64,000 bases of DNA from Escarpia spicata. Taxonomy: Eukaryota; Annelida; Polychaeta; Sabellida; Siboglinidae. The notes beneath the pieces are model-generated. The model was given only the letters and a program-made list of their open reading frames with translations, was not told where the DNA came from and ran no database searches. The stretch is taken from NCBI GenBank assembly GCA_963995525.1, contig OZ023206.1, positions 24,492,662 through 24,556,661 of the forward strand, given 5' to 3'. The first letter of the stretch is position 1, and each line of letters begins with the position of its first letter. A program made the position numbers and the translations under genes. This document shows, piece by piece, positions 1 to 10,110 of this stretch.

Positions 1-1799
1 GACGGGATTCCTTGGTAGTTGATATACATAGAAATAGTGATAGATAGTTATAGAAATACTTACCTAAAGTTGGAACACGCGCACCGTCGTTACATAAACA
101 CCATAACGCGGTCGCCGATACTCATTGTTTGTTCAAAATGACGAAGGTCGGAGAGAATGTGAAGTTAACGTCAACCAATAGGCCCTAGTCGTGACAGTGT
201 AGAAATGTGAAATAATATTCGCGTGTGTGCGTGTGTGTGTGTGTGTGCGTGTGCGTACGTCCGTGCGTGTTTGTGTGTGCGTTTATGTATGTGTGTGTGT
301 GTGCGTGCGTGTGTGCGAGCGTGCAGGTGTCTTTGTGACCTTCTGCCGTATGAATGCTACCCCTCTAATTTAGTGCCAGTAGTGTGTCATTGCTGTACAA
401 CACCGTGGCTGTCACTAGCCCACCACCGGCCTCAGTTTATCACCCATTACCTGAAACCTCAGCGGTCGTGTTTTTATCCTGAAGAAGTTTTATGACTAGT
501 GGTCTTGCCTCTGAGACCATTATGTCGACGTCGCTTCATTTGCGTAGTATATGACGCTCTCCTATCAAATGCGATACCTTGATCATTATCCAGAACAGGC
601 TAATTACTCGGTGTTTTGTTTCCATAATTGTGCCCATCTAGGAATTAAACGACGCAAAACTGTAGGGGTCAATGCACTGTTGGTTTCCCTTAGGCGACTT
701 GATTAACGTTTGGTCTGATTATAAGAAAACGTGACCTATAAGATGTCTTAAACTTCTCACCTGATGTTATCATCATGCTGATAGATTTGTAAATGCTTAC
801 TTCTAGCTCTCGTAAAATGCCTATATGTGTGATACCCGTCAATATTTACAAATGCCGGCAAGCATTACTCCGCAAACAAGTCACACAGGCAAATTGCTGC
901 CAAATATCCTTCCGCTTATTCAAATCATCTAGAAATCCACCATTTTACAGTCAACACCTTCTGCAATCAGACATACAAATCTGACTACTCAAATGCACTT
1001 ATGTCACAGCATGTGAATTTTGTAAAAAAAATCATTTCTCATACACTACATTTTTCTTCTGTAATCAACCCGGAAGTCTAACTAGAACATGAACCCAAAT
1101 AGACATGGCAATTGTGGAGAAAATGTTCAAACCAACATATTTTATAGGCACCAATATTACAATCACTCTGCAATTGTATTTTTGATAATCCCTCCACGTG
1201 TTTGTGTTTTATGCACATTTCAAAGGTGCCACCAAATTTAGGAAGGCAACAGCAAAATCAACACTTCACTGCTGGATAACTTGTAATCTAGCACAACATT
1301 CTCCGGTGGCACGTATGAACTCCTATAACAGTTTTTAAAAAAGTCCAATATGTGTTTTATAAGAATATTCAAAACAGCCAGTTGTTATATGTTACATCCA
1401 AATGTATATTGATTTTATGACCTTGTGCCCTATTTACAAAAATAAATATCAACAAAAAGTCACCTTAGGGTGTGAATTCTCAAAAGGCCAGACGTCTTAT
1501 GCAGTTCAATTACATAATATTACACAGCCTAATTTGCAGACATTCAGACAACAATGCCACTTGATTGGCCAGAAGGTCCTGCCAGTAGACAGTATCTGAT
1601 AACAGGCTCGGGCTGCAGCCGACTCCAGCTAGTCACTGTCGTCAGGCTTCATTAGGATCAAAGACAAAATCTTCAAGTGTGTTTAACTAGCAGAAGTAAA
1701 CAAAAAAGATTGATGGATCACCCTGTTACAATGTCACCGCTGATTGCTCGGGCGAGATGTCGGCGTTGTACACCAGTTAACAAACAGTGGGTCTGCGCC
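1..1799. other. 5' flank, no gene seen
   Basis: No reading frame here shows recognisable protein similarity or coding character. The stretch is AT-rich unique-looking sequence apart from a GT/CG-rich simple repeat near 222-335. It is upstream flank of the receptor gene that starts at 2058. Confidence 0.5.
222..335. repeat. GT-rich degenerate microsatellite
   Basis: Alternating purine-pyrimidine GTGTGC-type sequence, interrupted by CGT and TGC units. Cys/Val-rich reading frames across it are artefacts of the repeat. Confidence 0.85.
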
Positions 1800-1807
1800 T
1801 ATAAAAA
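1800..1807 (+). promoter_or_regulatory. possible TATA box of the receptor gene
   Basis: TATAAAAA lies about 250 bp upstream of the ATG of exon 1. A second AT-rich candidate (TAATAAATA) lies near 1990, 70 bp before the ATG. Neither can be chosen without transcript 5' ends; weak evidence. Confidence 0.22.
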
Positions 1808-2057
1808 ATCAGCTATTACAAAATGACGTTCTTATGACGAAACTGTATTCTGCAAGCGCAGAAAGACACTCAAATGCGTAGTTAAAATTGTGGCTCACCG
1901 TGGCTGCAATGTCGCGGCCTTCCTCGATCGTTCTGCGTATTGCATAACACGCTACTTTATATTGTTTTACGACGGGTTGTCGACGCGGCTAATAAATACA
2001 GCACGGTGCTCTAGGTTATATTAACCAAGCTTGACTCCTTTCCTGTAGTTTGCCACG

Positions 2058-2184
2058 ATGAAGCTGACCGAGAGAATGTTGCTGCTCTATACGTTGGTCG
2101 GCGCCGTGTACGCTCAACAAAGCCCTGTCACATCCAACACCGTGTACGCAGCCCAAGACCCTGACTCGGCCACACAAACAAACA
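2058..2184 (+). CDS. Receptor exon 1: signal peptide
   Basis: The first coding exon of the SMB-domain seven-transmembrane receptor. ATG at 2058 opens a classical signal peptide: MKLTER, then a hydrophobic core MLLLYTLVGAVYA with probable cleavage before QQSP. A short Thr/Ser-rich start of the ectodomain follows. The reading reaches ...ATQTN plus one base (phase 1) and then a strong donor, A|GTAAGTG, at 2185. The next acceptor that fits is TTCTGTTTGCAG at 10099-10110, where the receptor frame needs exactly two bases; the split codon becomes ATC (Ile). Phase, the missing signal peptide in exon 2 and common strand all support the joint. An extra small exon within the 7.9 kb intron cannot be excluded. 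Confidence 0.72.
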
Positions 2185-3621
2185 GTAAGTGCAAGTGTAC
2201 TATGGTGCCACAAAGAAACTATCACGATAGAGAGATGTCGCAGTTACACGTGAAGTGATGCTGATATATATTCTGAAACATAATACTGTTGGAATACTGG
2301 TTGCTTTTGCACAAATGAGGGTGGTCGAATTCGAATGCGTGCAAAGGGTTACGTATACATGGTACGTTTGTAATGCTATACAATTTTTTAGAAGTTATTA
2401 AACTAGGCAATCCAACTAGAGTATATCTTGTTAGATTTCACCCCAAAAAATGAAACATAGCTACCAACGTAATGGGATTTGTTTGCCATTGATAAAAAAA
2501 GTAAGAAACAGTTTCAAATTTCTACTTATCTGGGAATAGTATAGCAATGCATATCAAACCTTAAGCAAAGTTCATATCATAAACATATTAATGGTTTTTT
2601 TTTAAAGAAAGGCATAATATTTGTATTCTTGAGAAAATTTCCTTTATTTTGGGGACACCATTGGGGGCAAGACATGTACCACATTCCATCGCAATATCTG
2701 TTCCGGAATTAAAGGTTTAGCTTTTTTAGTGAAAAATGTATAAAACTGATAAAAACTAATAAACGTGGTCAACAAAACCAAATTGCATTATAATGTGGTT
2801 TTCATTTATTATTTAAAAACAAGAAAATGCATAAACAGCATATAGTAGATGCGAATGTCCAACAGTAACAGATGGGTGGGTACAAACGTAGATACACGGG
2901 GGAGGGCATCAAGCCATATCGGTAGTGGATGGGTGCGCAAGAGATTTCAACTGCACGTCTCAGGAAGACCATCCCACCAGCCGCACCAGAGACCACCTCA
3001 CTGGTAGCTTTCAAGCAGCTGGGAGGTCGGGCATCAAACTAACAACACACTGCACGCCACATAATATGTAAGGACAAGTGAAGTGTTTTAACCACATTTT
3101 GTACCCACTATTCACATGGTGTTTTAATTATATTCGAAAAGCCGGCATCGCGTCACATATGCGCACCGAAAATTAACAAACCTGTGGGACATTATCCGGA
3201 AGTCGGGGCTATCACAGAAGAAAAAGAAGAAGTGTTTGAATATCCAGTACATAATTTCGTTAAGCTGGCACGGCAGATAACGTGTAAGTCACTGTTCTTT
3301 ATTTTGTTCTTCGTGGAGTCTGGTTCTAGTTGTTTCCAGTGCTCGACAACGTTCTGTTCACTGCCTAGTCTGTCTATATTGTGGTTAGAATGTTATGGTC
3401 TTATGAGGTCTCTTTCAACTAGTCAGCCTTTTTCAGAACATTATCGCCATACCGACCTTTATATGCTGGCACTGTGGGTGGTCACTGCCAAGATGCTTGT
3501 CATCCTCAGTGGCTCTTTTACGTCCCTAATTGAGACGGGACCAACTTTAACGCGATCTCCGAGTCACGAGATACACAGTCCCTAATGTTGAAGGCCAGGT
3601 TTTTACACCAAATATGCATGC

Positions 3622-3696
3622 CTACCCGGTCCGGGTTTTGAACTCAAAGCGCTGGCATGCCATGCGGATGTGCTAAACACTGCACTGTCGCGCTCT
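3622..3696 (-). mobile_element. tRNA-like SINE head
   Basis: On the minus strand, CAGTGTTTAGCAC resembles a pol III A box and, about 35 bases later, GAGTTCAAAACCC resembles a B box. Sequence and spacing are like a tRNA, but the acceptor stem is not convincing, so this is a SINE head or tRNA pseudogene, not a functional tRNA. It abuts the repeat starting near 3705. Confidence 0.45.
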
Positions 3697-3704
3697 CTTG
3701 TGTC

Positions 3705-3953
3705 GGCATGAACATGTGGACAACTCAGAAACACGAAACTAGTCTCATCTGTCACTAATTCGTCCATTAAAAACTAGTACTTTACGTGAGTCTGTGAAAA
3801 TCCCATTTCGTATTCTTGGAAATTGACGATGTCTTCATAACTACGATCACGTGGGCGTCACACCAGCGCGAACATTCCGCAAACATAGATTCGTTCGCTG
3901 TGAACGCATATCTTACAGTCTGGTTATTCCAATACCATTACACTGTTTTATTA
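3705..3953 (+). repeat. Interspersed repeat A, copy 1, left part
   Basis: Matches 29955-30200 over its length, through shared blocks such as TTAAAAACTAGT, ATTCTTGGAAA(T/C)TGACGATGT and AGTCTGGTTATTC. Copy 1 stops at about 3953 and resumes near 7163, so it was split by a later insertion. No coding potential; probably a non-autonomous transposon. Confidence 0.7.
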
Positions 3954-4368
3954 CATGGGCAGGGCCGCGCTCAGAGTTCGCCGCCGCGCCGTGTCGTGCC
4001 GCACCGCGACGTCGCTTTTTGCCCCGGAAGTCAATTTTGCCTTTCAAAGGTACCCGTGCTGACGCCGTGTCGGGCGACGCGCGTTGCGCCAGCGCGTTTC
4101 CGGTGATGGCCACCGTTATTAGTTTCACATTCGATATTGATTCTTTTTAACGGTGTTGTTGGTGCTTTAGATAGCATGAGTTCACACTCAAGTTTTACAA
4201 GTTGAGCTTTTTACAAAACCTAAATGTGCCTAATTGCAGCGATGGCGCATTTGCATCGAAAAACTAATTCGAAATCAGTAGCATCCATTTTGAATGCGGC
4301 GAACGTCGCGGTACGTGAAATTTAACCGTTCATTTCTGGCAGCGAACTGCGATGGAACGCAACGTCAC

Positions 4369-4490
4369 GGTGCGGAGCAAACACTGAACGCGGCCCTGAT
4401 CGTAGCAATAGCGTTATTTCTGGGTGGCAATACACGTCGACGTGCACGCTCCGACACCGATGCCAATAATATACACTCATTGAACGATAT
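4369..4490 (+). repeat. Inverted repeat partner of 5650-5860
   Basis: Shares GTAGCAATAGCG, a block like GGCAATACACGTCGACGTG, and ACACCGATGC with the reverse complement of 5650-5860. Both also resemble the GCGAACATT...GTTCGCTGTGAACGC block of repeat A at 3860-3910, so all belong to one diverged MITE-like family. Confidence 0.55.
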
Positions 4491-4624
4491 CGGGTGATAC
4501 ATGCACGAATTGTTTCAGAATATTGTATTGGTCATGCTTGCGTATTTATTACATTGGTTCATAACTAACTTTTAATACAAGAAAGGCAAAAACAGTAGTT
4601 TACCAGCAATTTCCGTGCAAGCTG

Positions 4625-4715
4625 ATTTCAGCGTCCTAATACATATATAATATGGGTCATGTGAACTGGCTTGCAAAGCGTTGCTAGGACATAGTTTAGT
4701 AGGTAAGTCTTGTCT
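4625..4715 (+). repeat. Inverted repeat partner of 6395-6490
   Basis: The core TTGCAAAGCGTTG(C/G)TAGGACAT and flanking TATGGGTC(A/T)TGTGAAC are shared with the reverse complement of 6395-6490. The two arms are 1.7 kb apart. No coding sequence lies between them. Confidence 0.6.
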
Positions 4716-6546
4716 AATATAACAACAGTTGATTAGATAAAGTTAGCCTCATACTATATGTAAACAATTAACACGAATATAAAATAGCGTAAAACGTATA
4801 ACCATTAGAAAATTTGGAATTATTTTGTCATGGGCAATTTGTCAGTTGTGATACAATTGTTTACAAATGGGAATATGTGTTAGTCTTTAGCTGTTTACAC
4901 ATGTTACAAAATTACGGATATATGCTATATGTTTTTACCTCAACATTCATGAAATGTTTGTAAATAGGTTTGGAACTCAACGGTACGATTCAAACCTGTG
5001 TTCACAACTAACATTTTTCACATTTAACGCAAAAGGGTTCCGCTTTGGATGCGAACACCAATTGTATAACATATAACATGTCGGAGCAGTAATCTGTTTC
5101 CGGTGTATATTAATCGAATATATGCTATTCTCAATAAAATCTAGAGACACTTTTGAGCATGGATTGATGTTCCAAATCAGGGCCAGTTATTTTATCGATG
5201 TAGTGCAAACAAATGGTTAGAAAATATTGCGTTTAGTGACAATTTTCGAAAGACAAAAACAATCTACCTAACCCTGCCTCACTGCCCCTATACTGCAACA
5301 TCCAACACGTTGTGTCTATAAACATCACTGGGCCGCTTGATACTTTTCTTGTAGTGATTAATACAAATACAGTCCTAGTTGCTAACATTTTAGTTTAATA
5401 AACTGAAATCATTTGTATGTTTACATTAGTCATCGCCATGTTTCAGTTAAATTCGTTTCCCTTTCCAAACGTTAACTTTGTTGCCACTTATAGACGCTTT
5501 TACTTACCAGTGACCCACATAATATTACTAATGACGTTTCTAGTTATATGAGATCCAGCGGTATATCGTAATGCAGAAGAAGTAGTGAATAGTAGAAACT
5601 CTTCCTGCAACATCGAAAATCCACGTCACGAGCGTTTGCGACCAGTGCAATAACAGCTTAAAGTAGTCCCTAACAGTGTAATAACGGGATTTATCGCATC
5701 GGTGTGTAGAGCGTTCACGTCAACGTATATCGCCATTGAAAACGCGCTATTGCTACCATCCGCCCATGTAATAAAAGTCCTTATGACATTGTGACGGACA
5801 ACTTTAACGCTATTATTGCACTTGTCGAACGCGCTCATGATGTGGCTTGTTGGCGTCAAAGGAAACATGTCTGCAGGATCCGCACCAGACACGTCATTAT
5901 TGGGTCACTAAGGGCAACGTATATATAAGTTGCAACAAAGTTAACATTTGGAAAAGGAAACACGGAAACTGGAACAATGTATCGAGGTACATTAGTGATG
6001 TAAACACATATATAAGTAATATTCAGTTTATTAAACGAACATGTTAGTAACTAGTCAGTCCCGTTCGTATTAATCATCACGATAAAAATTTCAGGCGGAC
6101 CCGTGATGTTTATATATCTCATACGGTGTGTTTTGTGTTTCAGTGCCAATGTTTTTTTAACACAACACAATATGATTTCATATTCTTTTAATATTTCAAA
6201 AATCAGAATATGTCCCTAAAAACAATATTCATGCCTCGTATGCCCTACTGATTTAGAATGCAATCCCATGAGCAAAAGTGTATTTAGATTTTTGTGAAAA
6301 CAGTATATTCGATTAAGATACTCAAGAAACTGTTTACATTATGTTATCGACGCTCCTCACGGCAACTCCAACATATCTACATTGACAACGATCTAAGACT
6401 AAATCATGTCCTACCAACGCTTTGCAAGGCCGGTTCACAAGACCCATACTAACTGCAAATGTGTTAGTACGGACACATCGGTTTGGATGTAAATCGGTGG
6501 TAAAATACTGTTACATTGCAATAGGCGTCTTATTCAAACGTTAAGC

Positions 6547-7013
6547 TACGATTCCATATGTACGGACGCGGCATGCGGATGCGGAATGCGTTTTGCGTGA
6601 TTCCATGCGTACGGAAAGCAGTGCGTTTTCTCTTTAAGCTTCCGTCTAGGCGGCGTGTACATTCAGCATAAAAATATAAAATATGGTAACGACGCACATC
6701 TTCCACCAGTGCTTCTACTTGAACTGTTGGAAGTTTCCGAGACGGTACGTTTCAATCCTCAATACCTACGTCGCCATTTTGAAAGTTGGGAAAAACCCCT
6801 ATTATGATGTCACTCCTGGGAATTTCCTGTCCGATTAGTGAGCGGATACGATTTGAATCGCTACATGGAGCGATTTAATTTGCCGCATCCGTATCCGCAC
6901 GACAAAACGCATCCGCATCCGCACACATGGAATCACTCCTGTGAATTCCCACTATAGCCATTTGTTGTCGCATGCCACATGCCACATGCCGCATCCGTAC
7001 ATATAGAATCGTA
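6547..7013. mobile_element. MITE with 28-30 bp terminal inverted repeats
   Basis: Begins with CGATTCCATATGTACGGACG and ends with the inverse of CGATTCTATATGTACGGATG. TA flanks both ends, as expected of a TA target duplication (Tc1/mariner-type or similar). Sub-terminal repeats of GCATCCGCATCC type are also inverted between the two ends. No transposase. Confidence 0.65.
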
Positions 7014-7162
7014 TCTTTTGCTATGAACCCATGCAATAAATACTTAATCAAAGTATTGGGTGGTATGCCCTCGCTGTTTCAGAATGTCGTATTGCGGCTC
7101 GCAATTCGACTAGTACAACATCCTGAAACAACTCGTGCGTGCCACACATTGTTTAATAAGTG

Positions 7163-7896
7163 TATAATAATTATAATTACCTAAATGTATCGCGCTATTA
7201 AATTACGGCAGTTTTGTTTGTTTTGCGACTGAACGCAGATCAACGCCCGACCACAGCCGCCATTCGCAACGACATGTTATTGACCCTGGCGGATATCAAT
7301 CAATCTTGCGCGACCAAACCAAGTCAACACGTGCGCCTTCGTAACACGAAATCGCTGGGCATTTCTTTATTAGACAAATATAGATTTTAGTGTCTACTTG
7401 CCGGCAAACGTTGTAATAAATCTCAATAATAGAAATGTCCGCCAAGTTGTATTAACATAAACACTGCACAATTGAAAAAGTCAATTATTGAGAATAATAC
7501 GCGTATCTAGTGACAGTTCTGTTACCAATAACAACCAAGAAGCATTGCTTAACGTAACTTTTAAAAAACTATAATACTTACGAAGTTTAAAAATGATATA
7601 TGATTTCGACTTGTGTCTACACGGTATAGCACTGGAAAGTTTTACGTTCGGTGACCAGGTTGTGTCAATCATGCACTACGCTAGTGCATTTCTACTTTGT
7701 GTCAACATTTTAATGAAGCTATGACAAACTTAATATGCATGTTTTAAAAAATCCCCTAGTAATGTCAACAACACATTTATACTTACAATCAAAAAAAATT
7801 TCTTTCAGGGTGTTCTCAAAAAGAAATAAAATGCAATATTTTGGGATAAGTGTGACGTCTTTTAAATTATCTTTAAACGAAGACGAACACATAAAG
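7163..7896 (+). repeat. Interspersed repeat A, copy 1, right part
   Basis: Collinear with 30195-30850: shared blocks include CAATCAATCTTG, CCTTCGTAACAC, GGTAACAACCA and AAACTTAATATGCAT. Ends against a hAT-like terminus at 7897. Confidence 0.7.
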
Positions 7897-8967
7897 GCCG
7901 GCAACCTTTTTTAAATGGAGGGCCTATTACATGACTTGGGCTAGGCCAGCGGGCCACACATGTATTTCTTAATAGTGGTTATCATTAGCCCAATCTTCGA
8001 GGCATTCTAGCTCATTTGCGTCGAAGCTGAACTTACACATTTTGGAGGTATTATTATCATGAAACATCAATGGTTAATTTTCAACAATTTCCCATTATTC
8101 AAGGTCCCCGTTGTCGTCATGCAAATGACATTCTGGCCAAATGCTCCACGTCCAAGTGAGCTTAGCGTTTGCGATCAGTTTAAGAGACTGTGTTCCATCG
8201 GCATGTGTGTTTGGTTGCAAGATACACCTCACTGAACACCACTTTGAGTGCCACAGAGCCACATCATCTATACAGCTTCCGGCGCGTCGTCGACTATATT
8301 GAGCTGTAAAATATCAGTGAATTCGAGCTTCGAGATCTGTAAACGCTCTGTAAATTCCCGTCTCTGCAGCTCAATAAACGCTTTGTACGTGTCCTGCCAT
8401 TCTGGTTCGATTTCCGGTGTATGGAGAATTGCAGTCGTAACTTGATCTCGAGAGCGGAAACTAACTGGAAGAAACGAACTAGAAGAGTACCTTATTTGGA
8501 TGTTCTCGTCCGTTGAGTTGACATTTCAGCAGAATGAGATGCGCACCTCTGGGTCAGCGATGTCCGGTAGGCCTTACATCTGAAAACGTCTGTTCCACGA
8601 ACAAGCTAATTCCACGTCTCAGCTCGTGCACGCAACCCAGCCAGCGCACTTCGCAGTGGCATAGGAAATCTTATTTTTGTGCATTCGTCTCTATCAGAAG
8701 ACGCTTGATCTGCTGGGGATTTTACCCCTGAGCGTGAACGTAGTTCACGGTCTTTACGACGGCGTTCAATACCATTTATATTATAATTGATTTGAAGAGA
8801 TTCGTAATGGCACTGCATTGTGTCGAACATTTTTAATCAGCCAAACAACTCCTTTTGTTCTTCCTCCAACGGAAGGTGCACCGCGCAAAAAAAAATAGGG
8901 TGCAATTTCGCGTTTAGTTCGCGGGCCGCATCAAATAGCTTCGAGGGCCGCAGTTGCCGACCCCCGA
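7897..8967. mobile_element. hAT-like non-autonomous element or solo ends
   Basis: The left end reads GGCCGGCAACC...GAGGGCC and the right end reads, reversed, GGGGGTCGGCAACTGCGGCCC. This is the TIR/sub-TIR style of a widespread hAT family (GGGTCGGCAACC...GGGCC). ACGAAGAC occurs just outside both ends but is offset on the left, so it is not a secure 8 bp target duplication. The left neighbour is repeat A and the right neighbour an ABCC exon fragment. Confidence 0.45.
8268..8525 (-). CDS. Unrecognised coding-like frame inside hAT-like element
   Basis: An 85-codon open frame without an ATG. Its C-terminal half (EIEPEWQDTYKAFIELQ..., FTDILQLNIVDDAPEAV then stop) is polar, helix-prone and protein-like. 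It could be the last exon of a transposase or Myb/SANT-type protein carried by the element, or chance. No family recognised. Confidence 0.25.
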   Translation of the reverse strand, partial: NVNSTDENIQIRYSSSSFLPVSFRSRDQVTTAILHTPEIEPEWQDTYKAFIELQRREFTERLQISKLEFTDILQLNIVDDAPEAV

Positions 8968-9338
8968 CGAAGACAATACCAAATGGAATGAGGACTGCAG
9001 CAAACGCCGGTAGTGTATGTAGGGTGATGCCTATCGTTGAAACGAACGGCACAAGAACGTTCTGAACGAAACCGATAAAGCCCGGGAGATACGAGTCGAT
9101 GATGTCCATGTCTTTCGCGTAGCGGTTCACTATACGTTCTGTAGGGGTCTTGTGGAATAATGAGACAGGAGCGTTCACGATAGCGTCGAAAAGTGCGTAA
9201 TGTATTATATATGGAGGATACATGCAGACAGATCTAAAGGCGAGGGCGAGCGACTGCATCGACACGAATGTCACTGGAATTATATAAATAAATGACTTAT
9301 GGATTGGATGGAAGACCGAATGTTTTAAGTTGATCTGC
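8968..9338 (-). pseudogene. ABCC (MRP-type) transporter exon fragment
   Basis: The minus strand encodes about 120 residues of the second membrane domain of an ABCC transporter: ...SLALAFRSV..., then IVNAPVSLFHKTPTERIVN, RYAKDMDIIDSYLP, and ...LIPFGIVFV. In the family the F(F/H)xxTPxGRIxNRxxKDxDxID block precedes a helix at this place. A possible acceptor TTCATTGCAG precedes 9338. Similarity stops abruptly at 8968, where hAT-like terminal sequence takes over and supplies the last 30 or so residues of the open frame. No Walker A, signature or Walker B exons follow on this strand, so it is a stranded fragment inside the receptor intron. The frame itself is unbroken. Confidence 0.75.
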
Positions 9339-9455
9339 AATGAATTCAGGATTACAATGTCCTTCGAAAATTGTATGATACTGTCCTTTTGACTTTCAAG
9401 TAGCCGATATATTCATTTATGCATGTTGTTAATACAATAATAGCACAATAGCACA

Positions 9456-9860
<405 letters not shown>

Positions 9861-10110
9861 TGGTATCATTTTTTATTTTGTTTATATATTAAACTAATAT
9901 TATGCCTCTATTGCTTAGACAAAAACATTATTATAACGCCATTCAGTACATTTCCATTTCAACAGTAACAATATGTATCATGTGTATTTCAAGTATATCG
10001 GCAAACAACCACAAACAAACACATGAATACACAACATACATACATTTCTAATCGCCAATTCCATCTCTTACACAAACATTGTATATTAAATCACGGCGTT
10101 CTGTTTGCAG

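Larger units (their letters stand above)
3954..7162. mobile_element. 3.2 kb segment inserted into repeat A
   Basis: The uninterrupted copy of repeat A near 30190 has TGTATTATAATTACC where copy 1 has TGTTTTATTA, then 3.2 kb, then TATAATAATTATAATTACC. A short TATTA-like duplication is possible. Inside are diverged inverted copies of related sequence (4369-4490 with 5650-5860; 4625-4715 with 6395-6490) and a separate MITE at 6547-7013. No transposase frame is visible. It may be several nested insertions rather than one. Confidence 0.5.

Noticed and set aside
7870..8975. ACGAAGAC as the 8 bp target duplication of the hAT-like element
   Set aside because: The left copy is 14 bp away from the recognisable terminus and the flanks are unrelated sequences.
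10023..10110. Upstream 29 codons of the receptor frame as its N-terminus
   Set aside because: No signal peptide, low-complexity, and it ends exactly at a strong acceptor; exon 1 at 2058 gives a phase-compatible signal peptide.
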